Positions 59,701-64,000 of a stretch of 64,000 nt of DNA are shown here, piece after piece. Every line of letters begins with the position of its first letter. Position 1 is the first letter of the stretch. The DNA lies in contig CM018052.1 of the NCBI GenBank assembly GCA_008638375.1, positions 16,022,450 to 16,086,449 of the forward strand, read 5' to 3'. The notes under the pieces are model-generated. The model searched no databases, had not been told where the DNA came from, and worked only from the letters and a program-made list of their open reading frames with translations. The position numbers and the translations under genes are program-made. This DNA comes from Nyssa sinensis (taxonomy: Eukaryota; Streptophyta; Magnoliopsida; Cornales; Nyssaceae).

Positions 59701-61665
59701 ACTAGTGTTTCGTTTCGGTTCCCTAAGAAACGGAAACATTTCGGCCGTTTCGATGGAAAAGAAACAAAAATTTTGATCCTTGAACCTAATAATTAATTCT
59801 CTTGCCCTTGTATTAAACTAATCTCAACGATCAATTCAAACTCTAAAGTATATGATCCCAAGACCAAATACTTCACCTTTACAATAACACGAACATTTTT
59901 CCCTTAGGTAGATGTGAACTTAACTTACTCCTACAATAATTGTCAAAGTGCCTTGCAATAGCTACTTGCTAAAAGAAAACTTACAAATAGTGACGAGTGA
60001 ACTAAGTATGCCCTGCTATGGATTTATTCAAGTACAAAGAAAGTCTAAAGTAAATCCAATTTGCCCCACTCTTATCAACATACATTCATCCCCGATTGCT
60101 TCTTTTCAACAGTTGACCACACAGAATAATACCGGCCGGCACAATAATAGAGCGCAAATTTTAGATTCTATATATGAATGTGTCTCGATTGCATTAGGAA
60201 CTTAGGGCATACGAAGTTTCTTATTTACAAATTTATTAATTAAAATCATACGAGTCAAGTTCTAATTCTGCTTTGAGTTGCTAAATGCATGATAAAATGG
60301 AATATGATGGTTGTGGCTTGAGCACTTTCCTACCGAAAACCCTTTTTTTGTGGTTGATAATTAATAAAGAGTTCAAGGACTACTTTTTCTGTTGCAGAAA
60401 CACTCGACTGCTAATCGACGCATAGTAGTTACCTATCAAAAAAACAACCCTACAGTGGTTGCACACCTTCTCATGTCCTAAAGCTCTATTAATTAAATTT
60501 ACTTTGTTTTCAAATTCTAAACCTCCCCGATTTATTGGGGCACACAGTGCAATTACTTGTTGAGTTTGATAAGTAACTGAACCAACTTGCTCGTACTTGT
60601 ACTTCTCCTTGTCTTCCTTATGGCATGAAATGATTAAGTTAGATATTTTACCAGATTTTCTTTTCTTCAAAAGAAACTTGAACACTTTGGTTCCCCACTT
60701 TAAAGAAGAAGAGTAGGTAAAATAGAGAGAATACGGAAAAAGAACAGAATGAAAAAACTAAAAATTCATCAGTTTGGTTATAGAGAAGTGAAGACAAAGA
60801 ATGGAAAGGCAAAGATCTCAGATGCCTTTTTTTATGTCCTAGTCTCCCAAACTGAAATACTGCACCTCTCTAAAGCACTCCAAATCAACTTGAGGTTAAT
60901 TTTTTTTTTTGGGCCCATATAAATATTCTTCCTCTCCCAACAACTCCATTTTATCTTCTTTCCTCTCCTCATCAAGTGAACCAAATTGTGGAGAGAAGAT
61001 TCATAACTACATGTCCTCTTCTCTTCTATTCTTCCTACCAAATGGTGTTAGCTTCAAGTCCCCTGAACCCTAAATTGATTGTGACATCATTCTAAAATTT
61101 TTAACTCTTGAGATTCTCTCTTTAAAATGCTACTAAAGCCATGATACTTAAAATTCAGGTTCTTCTTCCACTTGCAGCATTTAAGGATCCTAAAAATAGG
61201 CAAGAGGAAGGCCAAGACGTGTGCTAGAATTAGAAAGAGATATGAACTTGCATGCATACATTTGATAAAGCATTCTGTGTTAACCATCCAATTAAGCACT
61301 CCTCTTGCATGGTCCCTTGAGCCACATGGAATATACCTTAATAAGGACAGTTGGAATTATTTATATGAGATGTGATATATTCAAACAAGAACTGACAATA
61401 ACTCTCTTTTGGATGAAAGAATCATCAGTATTACTCAAAACCAAGTAATATAATCAAAACAGACATCCAAAGAAAACTTTTTTTAATGAGTAATGAAAAT
61501 ATATTATAAACAAAAGTGCCAGAGAAAACTAACATGGATCATTTCTACTATCTCAGCTAAACATTGCTGTCTTTTACGTAGTTCCGTGGATAAACGATCA
61601 ACCACCACTTCAGGAGCTGGTCCCGGAATACGTATATTCAAAGCTGTTGCCATCAACAATAAAAC
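31373..61665 (-). CDS. SPS3: Solanesyl (polyprenyl) diphosphate synthase, 3' eight exons
   Basis: Trans-isoprenyl diphosphate synthase that extends allylic diphosphates with isopentenyl diphosphate; plant SPS3 makes the ubiquinone side chain. Exons on the minus strand, 5' to 3': 61665-61534, 58158-58072, 52346-52275, 50715-50630, 37722-37590, 36692-36603, 32742-32644 and 31552-31373. All junctions are GT-AG with matching phases, giving 292 codons plus TAA. The first aspartate-rich motif is [12 protein letters not shown] (58.1 kb) and the second is [13 protein letters not shown] (36.6 kb); both are intact. Also seen: [43 protein letters not shown], and the C-terminal [16 protein letters not shown] and [14 protein letters not shown]. 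The transit peptide and RFRP-type segment are upstream, beyond position 64000. The coding part is undamaged although introns total about 30 kb and are filled with transposons. Confidence 0.92.
32644..32742 (-). CDS. SPS3: Synthase exon, [17 protein letters not shown] segment
   Basis: 99 bp, phase 0 on both sides: acceptor TTTTGTAG, donor CTT/GTAAGT. It encodes [20 protein letters not shown] and ends NPADVDL, conserved in solanesyl diphosphate synthases. Confidence 0.93.
32882..33067 (-). mobile_element. tRNA-derived SINE (Au-SINE-like)
   Basis: On the minus strand it begins CTAGAGCCGGGCCTTGG and holds an A box (TGGCGCAACGGTAAGG) and a B box (GGGTTTGAGTCGCG), then GTAAGGCTGTGTAGATC and a G-run before the tail. 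The target duplication ACAAATRTTAAAAT flanks it (32868-32881 and 33068-33081, one mismatch). It lies in the same orientation as the host synthase gene, inside an intron. The G-run of 20 replaces the usual short G stretch of the family. Confidence 0.88.
33101..33137. repeat. C18-A19 double homopolymer
   Basis: Eighteen C followed directly by about nineteen A, 20 bp beyond the SINE target duplication. On the synthase sense strand this reads as a T-run followed by a G-run. Confidence 0.9.
33138..34079. other. Synthase intron without a recognisable element
   Basis: AT-rich intron sequence with A-runs near 33648-33661 and 33756-33767. Short ORFs at 33304-33594 and 33985-34194 resemble nothing I know. 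Confidence 0.5.
34096..35313 (-). mobile_element. 5'-truncated L1 LINE with 16-bp TSD
   Basis: Minus-strand frames contain [20 protein letters not shown] and [10 protein letters not shown] (35240-35130), [11 protein letters not shown], then the RVT-associated zinc-binding segment [20 protein letters not shown] (about 34550-34490) and its tail. This is the C-terminal part of a plant L1 ORF2. Target duplication AAATAGTTAAYGACAC at 34080-34095 and 35314-35329, one mismatch. Frames are shifted several times, so it is dead. A 25-base C-run (35258-35282) sits where family members encode a short Gly-Gly segment. Confidence 0.88.
35258..35282. repeat. C25 homopolymer at the 5' end of a LINE copy
   Basis: Twenty-five C on the plus strand; read with the LINE (minus) it is poly-Gly, immediately before [11 protein letters not shown]. 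The run looks like an expansion of GG codons. Confidence 0.9.
35690..36147 (+). repeat. 213-bp tandem duplication holding SINE 3' halves
   Basis: Copies 35722-35934 and 35935-36147 both run GTTTGT..., AAATTTTAGAAATCAGCAT, ACTAGTGCCA, GTAAGGCT, GACYCTTCCCAAACCC and CTCATGCACTAG. A third, short start is at 35690-35712. The central part (GGGGTAAGGCTATCTACATC to GACTGCC) is the 3' half of the same SINE type as at 32882, on the plus strand. Copies differ by about 15-20 percent, so the duplication is old. Confidence 0.8.
36603..36692 (-). CDS. SPS3: Synthase exon with the second aspartate-rich motif
   Basis: 90 bp; acceptor TTCCACAG, donor CAT/GTAATC. It encodes [15 protein letters not shown] followed by [20 protein letters not shown] is the second Mg-diphosphate-binding motif. 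Confidence 0.95.
36966..36984. repeat. C19 homopolymer in synthase intron
   Basis: Nineteen C after GACAT and before AAACATGCACACACA. No adjoining element was recognised. Confidence 0.9.
37590..37722 (-). CDS. SPS3: Synthase exon, [13 protein letters not shown] segment
   Basis: 133 bp; acceptor GATTGCAG, donor CTG/GTCTGT (a less usual but acceptable GT donor). The first base completes a Ser codon split from the preceding exon. It encodes [20 protein letters not shown] and [13 protein letters not shown]. Confidence 0.92.
38632..39533 (+). pseudogene. Copia primer site and gag coiled-coil remnant
   Basis: TTAGTATCAAAGCGG (38632-38646) resembles the initiator-Met primer site. Fifty bases on, a frame (38700-38897, then 38899-39138 after a break, then 39150-39528) encodes an acidic N-terminus, a long Lys/Glu coiled coil ([38 protein letters not shown]), [15 protein letters not shown] and an incomplete knuckle [10 protein letters not shown]. 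These are the C-terminal parts of SIRE-like gag; the UBN2 capsid is absent although the primer site is close, so this copy has an internal deletion or belongs to a non-autonomous family. The LTR would lie at about 38190-38630. Confidence 0.65.
39544..39733. repeat. 95-bp tandem duplication
   Basis: Two copies, 39544-39638 and 39639-39733, start ACTTAGGGTGTTTTACTC and share TTTTACTCGAYTTGGGTCCT and CGCTATAAAA-like ends, with about 10 differences. It lies just after the copia gag remnant. Confidence 0.85.
39785..43560 (-). pseudogene. hAT-family transposase remnant, split by a LINE
   Basis: Minus-strand frames give [20 protein letters not shown] and [12 protein letters not shown] (43360-43260), [20 protein letters not shown] with [20 protein letters not shown] (43110-42960; the DUF659 catalytic region), [20 protein letters not shown] (42850-42790), [15 protein letters not shown], then after the [24 protein letters not shown] (40165 on) and [14 protein letters not shown] (about 39860). 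This is a hAT/DUF659 transposase. The C-terminal dimerisation domain is missing and there are stops. The LINE at 40200-42575 was inserted with a 12-bp duplication. Confidence 0.85.
40200..42575 (-). mobile_element. L1 LINE, RT to 3' end, with 12-bp TSD
   Basis: Perfect target duplication ACTTTAAATCTT at 40188-40199 and 42576-42587. The T-run at 40200-40212 is the complement of the poly(A) tail, preceded by CTTACTTATC on the element strand. Frames from 42490 down encode [89 protein letters not shown] (catalytic FADD), then [40 protein letters not shown], and a zinc-binding end [21 protein letters not shown] stop replaces the Gln of RQGDPLSP and others follow. The 5' end is truncated within ORF2. 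Confidence 0.93.
43849..44400 (+). repeat. Left copy of an inverted pair of about 0.5 kb elements
   Basis: Starts ATCTAAGAAACACAGATAC and ends near GTGTCAGTGTCTGACATTAG. It contains TAATTAAAATTGGC, AATATTAAGATATTAAAATAACAAA and CGTGTCCGACAC phrases that recur in reverse complement at 47825-48310. Both ends are rich in ACAC/GTGTC, as in some non-autonomous DNA transposons. A (TA)n run is at 44287-44306. Confidence 0.75.
44401..45195. repeat. AACGGTTGTTACGTATCG repeat, possible MITE
   Basis: The left end reads CTTAAATAACGGTTGTTACG and the right end, reverse complemented, ATTTAAATTGCGGTTTCAGG, so the ends are weakly inverted. The last 125 bp (45069-45192, from TTTGCTAGTGTTTG to CCGCAATTTAAATC) recur at 54088-54195. 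No clear target duplication was found. Confidence 0.5.
45196..46204. other. Synthase intron, no recognised element
   Basis: A-rich and mildly repetitive intron DNA (for example AAAAACAAAAAC at about 45562-45580). CATGTCCGGGATTTG and GGTGTCGGACACCGG at 46165-46205 echo the ends of the inverted pair at 43.8 and 47.8 kb. The hydrophobic ORF at 45596-45781 has no family features. Confidence 0.45.
46205..47060 (-). mobile_element. L1 LINE fragment (post-RT region)
   Basis: From about 47040 downward the minus strand encodes [88 protein letters not shown] and [20 protein letters not shown]. This matches the region between RT and zinc-binding end in the other LINEs here. Both ends are truncated and stops are present. 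Confidence 0.8.
47109..47210. repeat. Near-perfect hairpin, 38-bp arms
   Basis: Arms 47109-47146 and 47172-47210 are reverse complements with about four mismatches around a 25-base loop. The left arm contains TGATACAAGCTCCATTTG; the right arm contains CAAATGGAGCTTGTAGCAAA. The right arm is followed by GCCGCAAGGAATTGCGGC, a second small perfect hairpin (47205-47222). It could be a fold-back element or a small-RNA precursor; the size fits a short plant miRNA-like stem, without further evidence. Confidence 0.75.
47710..47736. repeat. C16-A11 homopolymer
   Basis: Sixteen C followed by eleven A in the synthase intron, the same C-then-A arrangement as at 33101-33137. Confidence 0.9.
47825..48310 (-). 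repeat. Right copy of the inverted pair
   Basis: Reverse complement of the 43849-44400 repeat, alignable over nearly 500 bp, from AACACCCTATTTTGG to TGCTTCTTAGATC. The two copies enclose about 3.4 kb holding a MITE-like repeat, a LINE fragment and a hairpin. Confidence 0.75.
48450..49507. mobile_element. hAT-type non-autonomous element, 8-bp TSD
   Basis: Ends CATAGTTGTTACG and (complement) CATAGGTGTCAAAA form short terminal inverted repeats. Flanks GCTAAAAT (48442-48449) and GCTAAAAC (49508-49515) are an 8-bp target duplication with one change, as hAT transposases make. There is no coding sequence. It is AT-rich with CGATACATGATACGATAC phrases. Its right end is duplicated in tandem (49131-49311 and 49312-49506, period 181 bp). 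Confidence 0.75.
49131..49506. repeat. 181-bp tandem duplication within the hAT-type element
   Basis: Both copies start TCTAATTTRTATRACAAG, contain a (TA)n run, TACATGTATCTACGATACA and AATACGGCTTCCGATACA, and end in TTTTGACAMCTAT, the terminal repeat. The element therefore carries two right ends; the distal one matches the target duplication. Confidence 0.85.
50421..50454. repeat. (TA)n microsatellite
   Basis: About 17 TA dinucleotides in the synthase intron, roughly 175 bp 3' (in gene sense) of the exon at 50630. Further (TA)n runs lie at 53689-53720 and 63844-63861. Confidence 0.9.
50630..50715 (-). CDS. SPS3: Synthase exon, [12 protein letters not shown] segment
   Basis: 86 bp; acceptor TTTTGCAG, donor AG/GTATGC. 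It encodes [20 protein letters not shown] then TTSSERRR. About 12.9 kb of TE-filled intron separates it from the next exon at 37722. Confidence 0.92.
51235..51268 (-). pseudogene. Fragment of a duplicated synthase exon
   Basis: CTGTGTTCTTCAAAGAGGC, then GAGTCCC, on the plus strand repeats the 3' end of the exon at 52275-52346 (CTGTGTTCTTCAAAGAGGC, then AAGTGCC), preceded by CCTCTG versus CATCTG. It lies in the next intron in the same orientation. The rest of the exon is not recognisable, and the donor GT is replaced by GG on the sense strand. Confidence 0.65.
52275..52346 (-). CDS. SPS3: Synthase exon, [14 protein letters not shown] segment
   Basis: 72 bp, phase 0: acceptor AATGCAG, donor GAT/GTACCG. 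It encodes [20 protein letters not shown] then KNTD. Confidence 0.93.
52522..52830 (-). mobile_element. LINE 3'-end fragment with C22 run
   Basis: The T-run 52520-52533 followed by GATAGGCAAAAGG is the complement of a LINE 3' end (CCTATC-A tail). AAGTGCCCAAGAAGGGC matches the 3' end of the LINE at 40.2 kb in style (GAGCCGAAGAAGGGC). A 22-base C homopolymer is at 52631-52652. The 5' boundary is uncertain. Confidence 0.65.
53088..53842 (+). mobile_element. 5'-truncated L1 LINE, plus strand
   Basis: Encodes [57 protein letters not shown] and [13 protein letters not shown] (start of the zinc-binding end), then a 3' region with a (TA)n run (53689-53720) and a terminal A-run at 53830-53841. A 21-bp insertion with its own target duplication lies inside (53456-53476). 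Stops make it inactive. Confidence 0.8.
53456..53476 (+). mobile_element. Tail-only retro-insertion, 21 bp, with 17-bp TSD
   Basis: ACTGATCAATAAAAAAAAAA(A) is flanked on both sides by the exact 17-mer GGTGGTATAGGAATTGT (53439-53455 and 53477-53493). An A-tail plus a long duplication is the mark of target-primed reverse transcription; only about 10 bases of body are present. Confidence 0.75.
53940..57225 (-). mobile_element. Long L1 LINE copy: endonuclease part, RT and 3' region
   Basis: On the minus strand: endonuclease end with [20 protein letters not shown] and FTWSSRRET (57160-56950), linker [20 protein letters not shown] (56470-56400), RT with [38 protein letters not shown] and [20 protein letters not shown] (55870-55560), post-RT frames, and a zinc-binding end at 54361-54240 ([20 protein letters not shown]). 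It is truncated inside the endonuclease at about 57225 and damaged by frameshifts. A small repeat (54088-54195) interrupts its 3' part. Confidence 0.88.
54088..54195 (+). repeat. Second copy of the TGCTAGTGTTTG repeat, inside a LINE
   Basis: From TTGCTAGTGTTTGGG to CCGCAATTTAAATC it matches 45069-45192, but lacks an internal stretch of about 20 bases (ACCAATTTGTATCCTG region). It breaks the LINE frame just before the zinc-binding end. Confidence 0.8.
57226..58071. other. Synthase intron, no element recognised
   Basis: AT-rich intron sequence directly 3' (in gene sense) of the exon at 58072. The ORF at 57336-57668 shows no recognisable domain. Confidence 0.5.
58072..58158 (-). CDS. SPS3: Synthase exon with the first aspartate-rich motif
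   Basis: 87 bp, phase 0: acceptor TCTGAAG, donor AAG/GTACCA. It encodes [18 protein letters not shown] and [14 protein letters not shown] is the first aspartate-rich motif, and the RR pair after it is intact. Confidence 0.95.
58598..58618 (+). mobile_element. Tail-only retro-insertion, 21 bp, with 19-bp TSD
   Basis: ACTTATC followed by 14 A is flanked by GGAATTARTACAAGAGAGT (58579-58597 and 58619-58637, one A/G change). TTACTTATC-poly(A) is exactly how the LINEs at 61802 (plus) and 40200 (minus) end, so this is a LINE insertion with almost all of its body lost. Confidence 0.8.
58859..59782. mobile_element. 924-bp hAT-type non-autonomous element
   Basis: Terminal inverted repeats are perfect over 15 bp: CAAGGATCAAAATTT at the left and its complement AAATTTTGATCCTTG at the right, with weaker symmetry continuing through GTTTC. 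An exact 8-bp target duplication AACCTAAT flanks it (58851-58858 and 59783-59790). The CA-start termini and 8-bp duplication are hAT features. No ORF is present. Internally it is AT-rich with many GTTTCGGT/GGAAACA motifs near both ends. Confidence 0.92.
59791..61533. other. Synthase intron, no element recognised
   Basis: Noncoding, AT-rich. Short ORFs at 59948-60205, 60380-60685, 60832-61041 and 61172-61375 have no family resemblance. A T-run at 60900-60911 may be a LINE or SINE tail in reverse. Confidence 0.45.
61534..61665 (-). CDS. SPS3: Synthase exon, [10 protein letters not shown] segment (first in window)
   Basis: 132 bp, phase 0: acceptor TTGTGCAG, donor CAT/GTTAGT. It encodes [20 protein letters not shown] and [16 protein letters not shown]. 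The upstream exon was searched for up to 64000 on the minus strand and not found. Confidence 0.92.
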
Positions 61666-61801
61666 CTGCACAAAAAAAATGTGTCTTTATGGCATACCAT
61701 ACAAGTAAAAAAGATAGGAATCATAGTGGGACAGAGAATCAGTTAGTGTAAACAAAGTAAGGTTTCATGTATTAGAAGAAGATGATGTAAAAATTAGCAT
61801 C

Positions 61802-62085
61802 AATGGAGGGTGTGGAACATGGCTCCCCTTTGCTTATTTTGGTGTATATAGAAGGAATGGAACAACAAATTTTTTGAAGACATAGAGGAAGCTAGCTTTT
61901 GTATTAAATCTAGGTTTTTATACTGTCTCTTTCTTTGGGCTGTTAAAGAGTCCTCACTTGACTTTCAGTGTTGTTGATTTTTTGGGGTTCTTAAGGCTTT
62001 AATCTCTTAAGCCTTCTTGTGTACTTTGGGTTCGTACCCCTTGGGCACTTCTATATAACTTTACTTATCAAAAAAAAAAAAAAAA
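61802..62085 (+). mobile_element. Short LINE 3' end with A-tail
   Basis: A frame near the start reads VWNMAPLCLFW and NNKFFEDIEE, like the extreme C-terminus of ORF2 in the other LINEs here ([15 protein letters not shown] at 40.4 kb). Then follow GGGTTCGTACCCCTTGGGC, TTTACTTATC and a 15-base A-tail. TAGCATC flanks both sides (61795-61801 and 62086-62092). Confidence 0.85.
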
Positions 62086-62092
62086 TAGCATC

Positions 62093-63105
62093 TTTAACCT
62101 GGACAATAAATTAATTGGATTCAGATTCTCATCAAATCACAGAGACACATATATAACGTCTTTTTCTGACAAGTCACAGAGACACATATATAACATTCTA
62201 TTCAACAAATAAAAGACAAGATCAAAAGCGTAAAAGAAACAGTTTGTTCTGTCTGATATTGCAACCATCTCACTAAAGCAATTCCCGTTTCAATAAATAT
62301 GCACCATTTCACAAATGACTAAATATGACAAAAAGAATCGGGTTGGAATCATCCACTCTATTCATCAGTCTTGTCTGCTATTCTATCTTCTGATCATCTC
62401 TTCAGCATCAGGATAGAGTTGGCAAGATAAATGAAGGGATTGCTCAACTCCAATAGAACACATACCAAAACTTCATTTTGTATTGACCTAATGAAACAAG
62501 TTGATGTACACTAAAAAGCAAAATTGATCACCTTCAAGATCAAAATCATGGACAATTATTAGTTGATTAATTTCTTATCAATAAATAAGGGAATAAACTG
62601 TAGAGGCATAATATTCGTTGCAGCTAACGCCCACAAAATATATATATATATCAATTTATTTATATGAAAAAAAAAAGATATCATTGAAAAAATGAACAAC
62701 GGTCATGAAAACCCCCAACTCTTTGAGGTCCACAACATTTTTATTTTTTTATAAGTGAAGTCCACAGCAATATTACAGCAACATTCCATCATACAAAGCA
62801 TCAAAGAAGTAGAGGCCAAAAGCCAAATTCTACCTCCATCTCTCCAAATACAAAGGTTCCAGCCCTTCTTTAAACAGGACCAAGCAATGGGCAATGATCT
62901 CATCTCCCAAATAAAATAAAAGCCCAAACACTCGATCTTTGGACTAACAACTAAACAAGTTTATGTCCTTTGGAACGAGGGCAGTCCTATTGAAAGCGCA
63001 AACTGTAATGTTTCTGAATTTTTAGATATTTAATAATTGGCTAAAATTAGAAATAATGCATTATAATGTTGTAGAATTGATTTAAAATGATAATTAGTGG
63101 GTTAG
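62093..63105. other. Intron upstream of the first synthase exon in the window
   Basis: A 30-bp duplicate phrase, AAATCACAGAGACACATATATAAC, occurs near 62133 and again near 62169 (38 bp apart). A (TA)n run is at 62639-62649. The minus-strand ORF at 62703-62927 is Trp-rich but unrecognised; it may be a remnant LINE tail. No further exon of the synthase was found. Confidence 0.45.
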
Positions 63106-63842
63106 AAAAATTTTGGGAACCTTTGGAGATCATTTAGATACATTAAATAACCTGAAGGGAAAAATATTGGAATGGAGGTGGTAATGACCTTTTCGGATCT
63201 TATCCAAAAGTTCATGCCTAAGGGGGAGGGGTCGGATTCGATAATTTGGTTGGAGGGTTTCAAAAGATTCACCGTCAAATCCTACTTCAAGGATTTGACT
63301 AGGAAAGGTGAAAGGAGTTTCCTGTGGAAAGTGATTTGGAAGACTAATTGAAAGTTGCATTTTTCACTTGTTCCATTGCACGGGGTGCGGTATTTACCAT
63401 GGATAACCTCCAAAAGAGACGTTTCCACCTTGTGGGAAGATGTTGTGTGTACTTGAAGGAGATGGAATCCATTAACCATCTTTTCCTTCATTGTTCTTTT
63501 TTGAGGGAGATTTGGACTCTTTTGTTTCCTTGTTTGGTTGTTGTTGGGTGATCGGAGAAAGGGTCAAGGAAAGAAGTTTTGGAGGATCACTCCCATTTTC
63601 TTGTTTTTGTGCATTTGGAGAGAAAGAAATCAATGCATTTTCGAAGGGAATGATATGGATATAATAAGATTCAAGGATAGTTTCTTGAAAGTATTGTATT
63701 TTTGGAATATAGAAGCATACCCTCATATGCATATAGTTTTATAAAATTTTTGAAAAATATGAGAGACTAGTTTTTGTGAGTCTCTATTTTGTACATGGGT
63801 GCACTACCTTTGGGCATTTTCAATGAATACATTTACTTATCA
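63106..63842 (+). mobile_element. 5'-truncated L1 LINE, plus strand
   Basis: Frames encode MEVVMTFSDLIQKF, IIWLEGFKRFTVKSYFKDLT, KVAFFTCSIARGAVFTMDNL, QKRRFHLVGRCCVYLKEMES with INHLFLHCSFLREIW (zinc-binding end), and WRITPIFLFLCIWRERNQCI. The 3' end reads TTTACTTATC followed by a (TA)n run in place of the A-tail. A frame change near 63350 and others inactivate it. Confidence 0.85.
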
Positions 63843-63861
63843 TATATATATATATATATTC

Positions 63862-64000
63862 AACATTTGTTATATCTCGTCAAATAGCAATAGCATTTAT
63901 TTGTGTTAATTTCCTCCCATAGCAAAGGAAGAGCAGTTAAGATCCAAAATAACAGTCAAAGCAAAAATTGCAGTGACCATAAATTGATAATGTTTGAAAC
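63862..64000. other. Right edge, intron sequence
   Basis: No exon of the synthase is visible on the minus strand here; its 5' part must lie further right. Confidence 0.5.

Overview
The window is nuclear DNA of a flowering plant. It holds two split genes with canonical GT-AG introns, whose reading frames join across the splice sites I derived, surrounded by plant-type Ty1-copia, Ty3-gypsy, L1-type LINE, SINE and hAT sequences. The long TE-filled introns suggest a woody eudicot. Grapevine or a similar species would fit, but nothing here proves the species. No bacterial or organellar features were seen.

Layout. (1) Positions 1-24700 are almost entirely nested, decayed retrotransposons. First comes a gag-bearing Ty3-gypsy remnant (minus strand) with minisatellites. 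Next is a large SIRE-like Ty1-copia element (minus strand) carrying gag, integrase, RT, RNase H and an envelope-position ORF. It is interrupted by an unusually long 5.8 kb solo LTR with a 5-bp target-site duplication (TSD), and by a 1.35 kb solo copia LTR. (2) 24796-29633, plus strand: a seven-exon gene for an auxilin-like J-domain protein of the JAC1 type (chloroplast photorelocation), reconstructed to 508 codons plus stop. (3) 31373 to beyond 61665, minus strand: the 3' eight exons of a long-chain polyprenyl (solanesyl) diphosphate synthase of the SPS3 type, with both aspartate-rich motifs. Its 5' exon(s) lie past the right edge. The two genes converge tail to tail.

The introns of the synthase hold at least seven L1 LINE fragments in both orientations, a tRNA-derived SINE, a hAT transposase remnant split by a LINE, two hAT-type non-autonomous elements with 8-bp TSDs, a copia gag remnant, an inverted pair of about 0.5 kb elements, six C-homopolymers of 16-25 bp (G-runs in the pre-mRNA), and two insertions consisting only of a LINE-like tail flanked by 17-19 bp TSDs.

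The most unusual observations are: a shared palindromic GTCGACTG repeat array plus TATA box, found both in the LTR of the SIRE-like element and just before its envelope-position ORF; the 5.8 kb solo LTR built of two satellite-like arrays; the tail-only retro-insertions; and the clustered intronic G-runs. I found no convincing new enzymatic or defence system. The novelty lies in transposon structure and in how the two host genes tolerate it.
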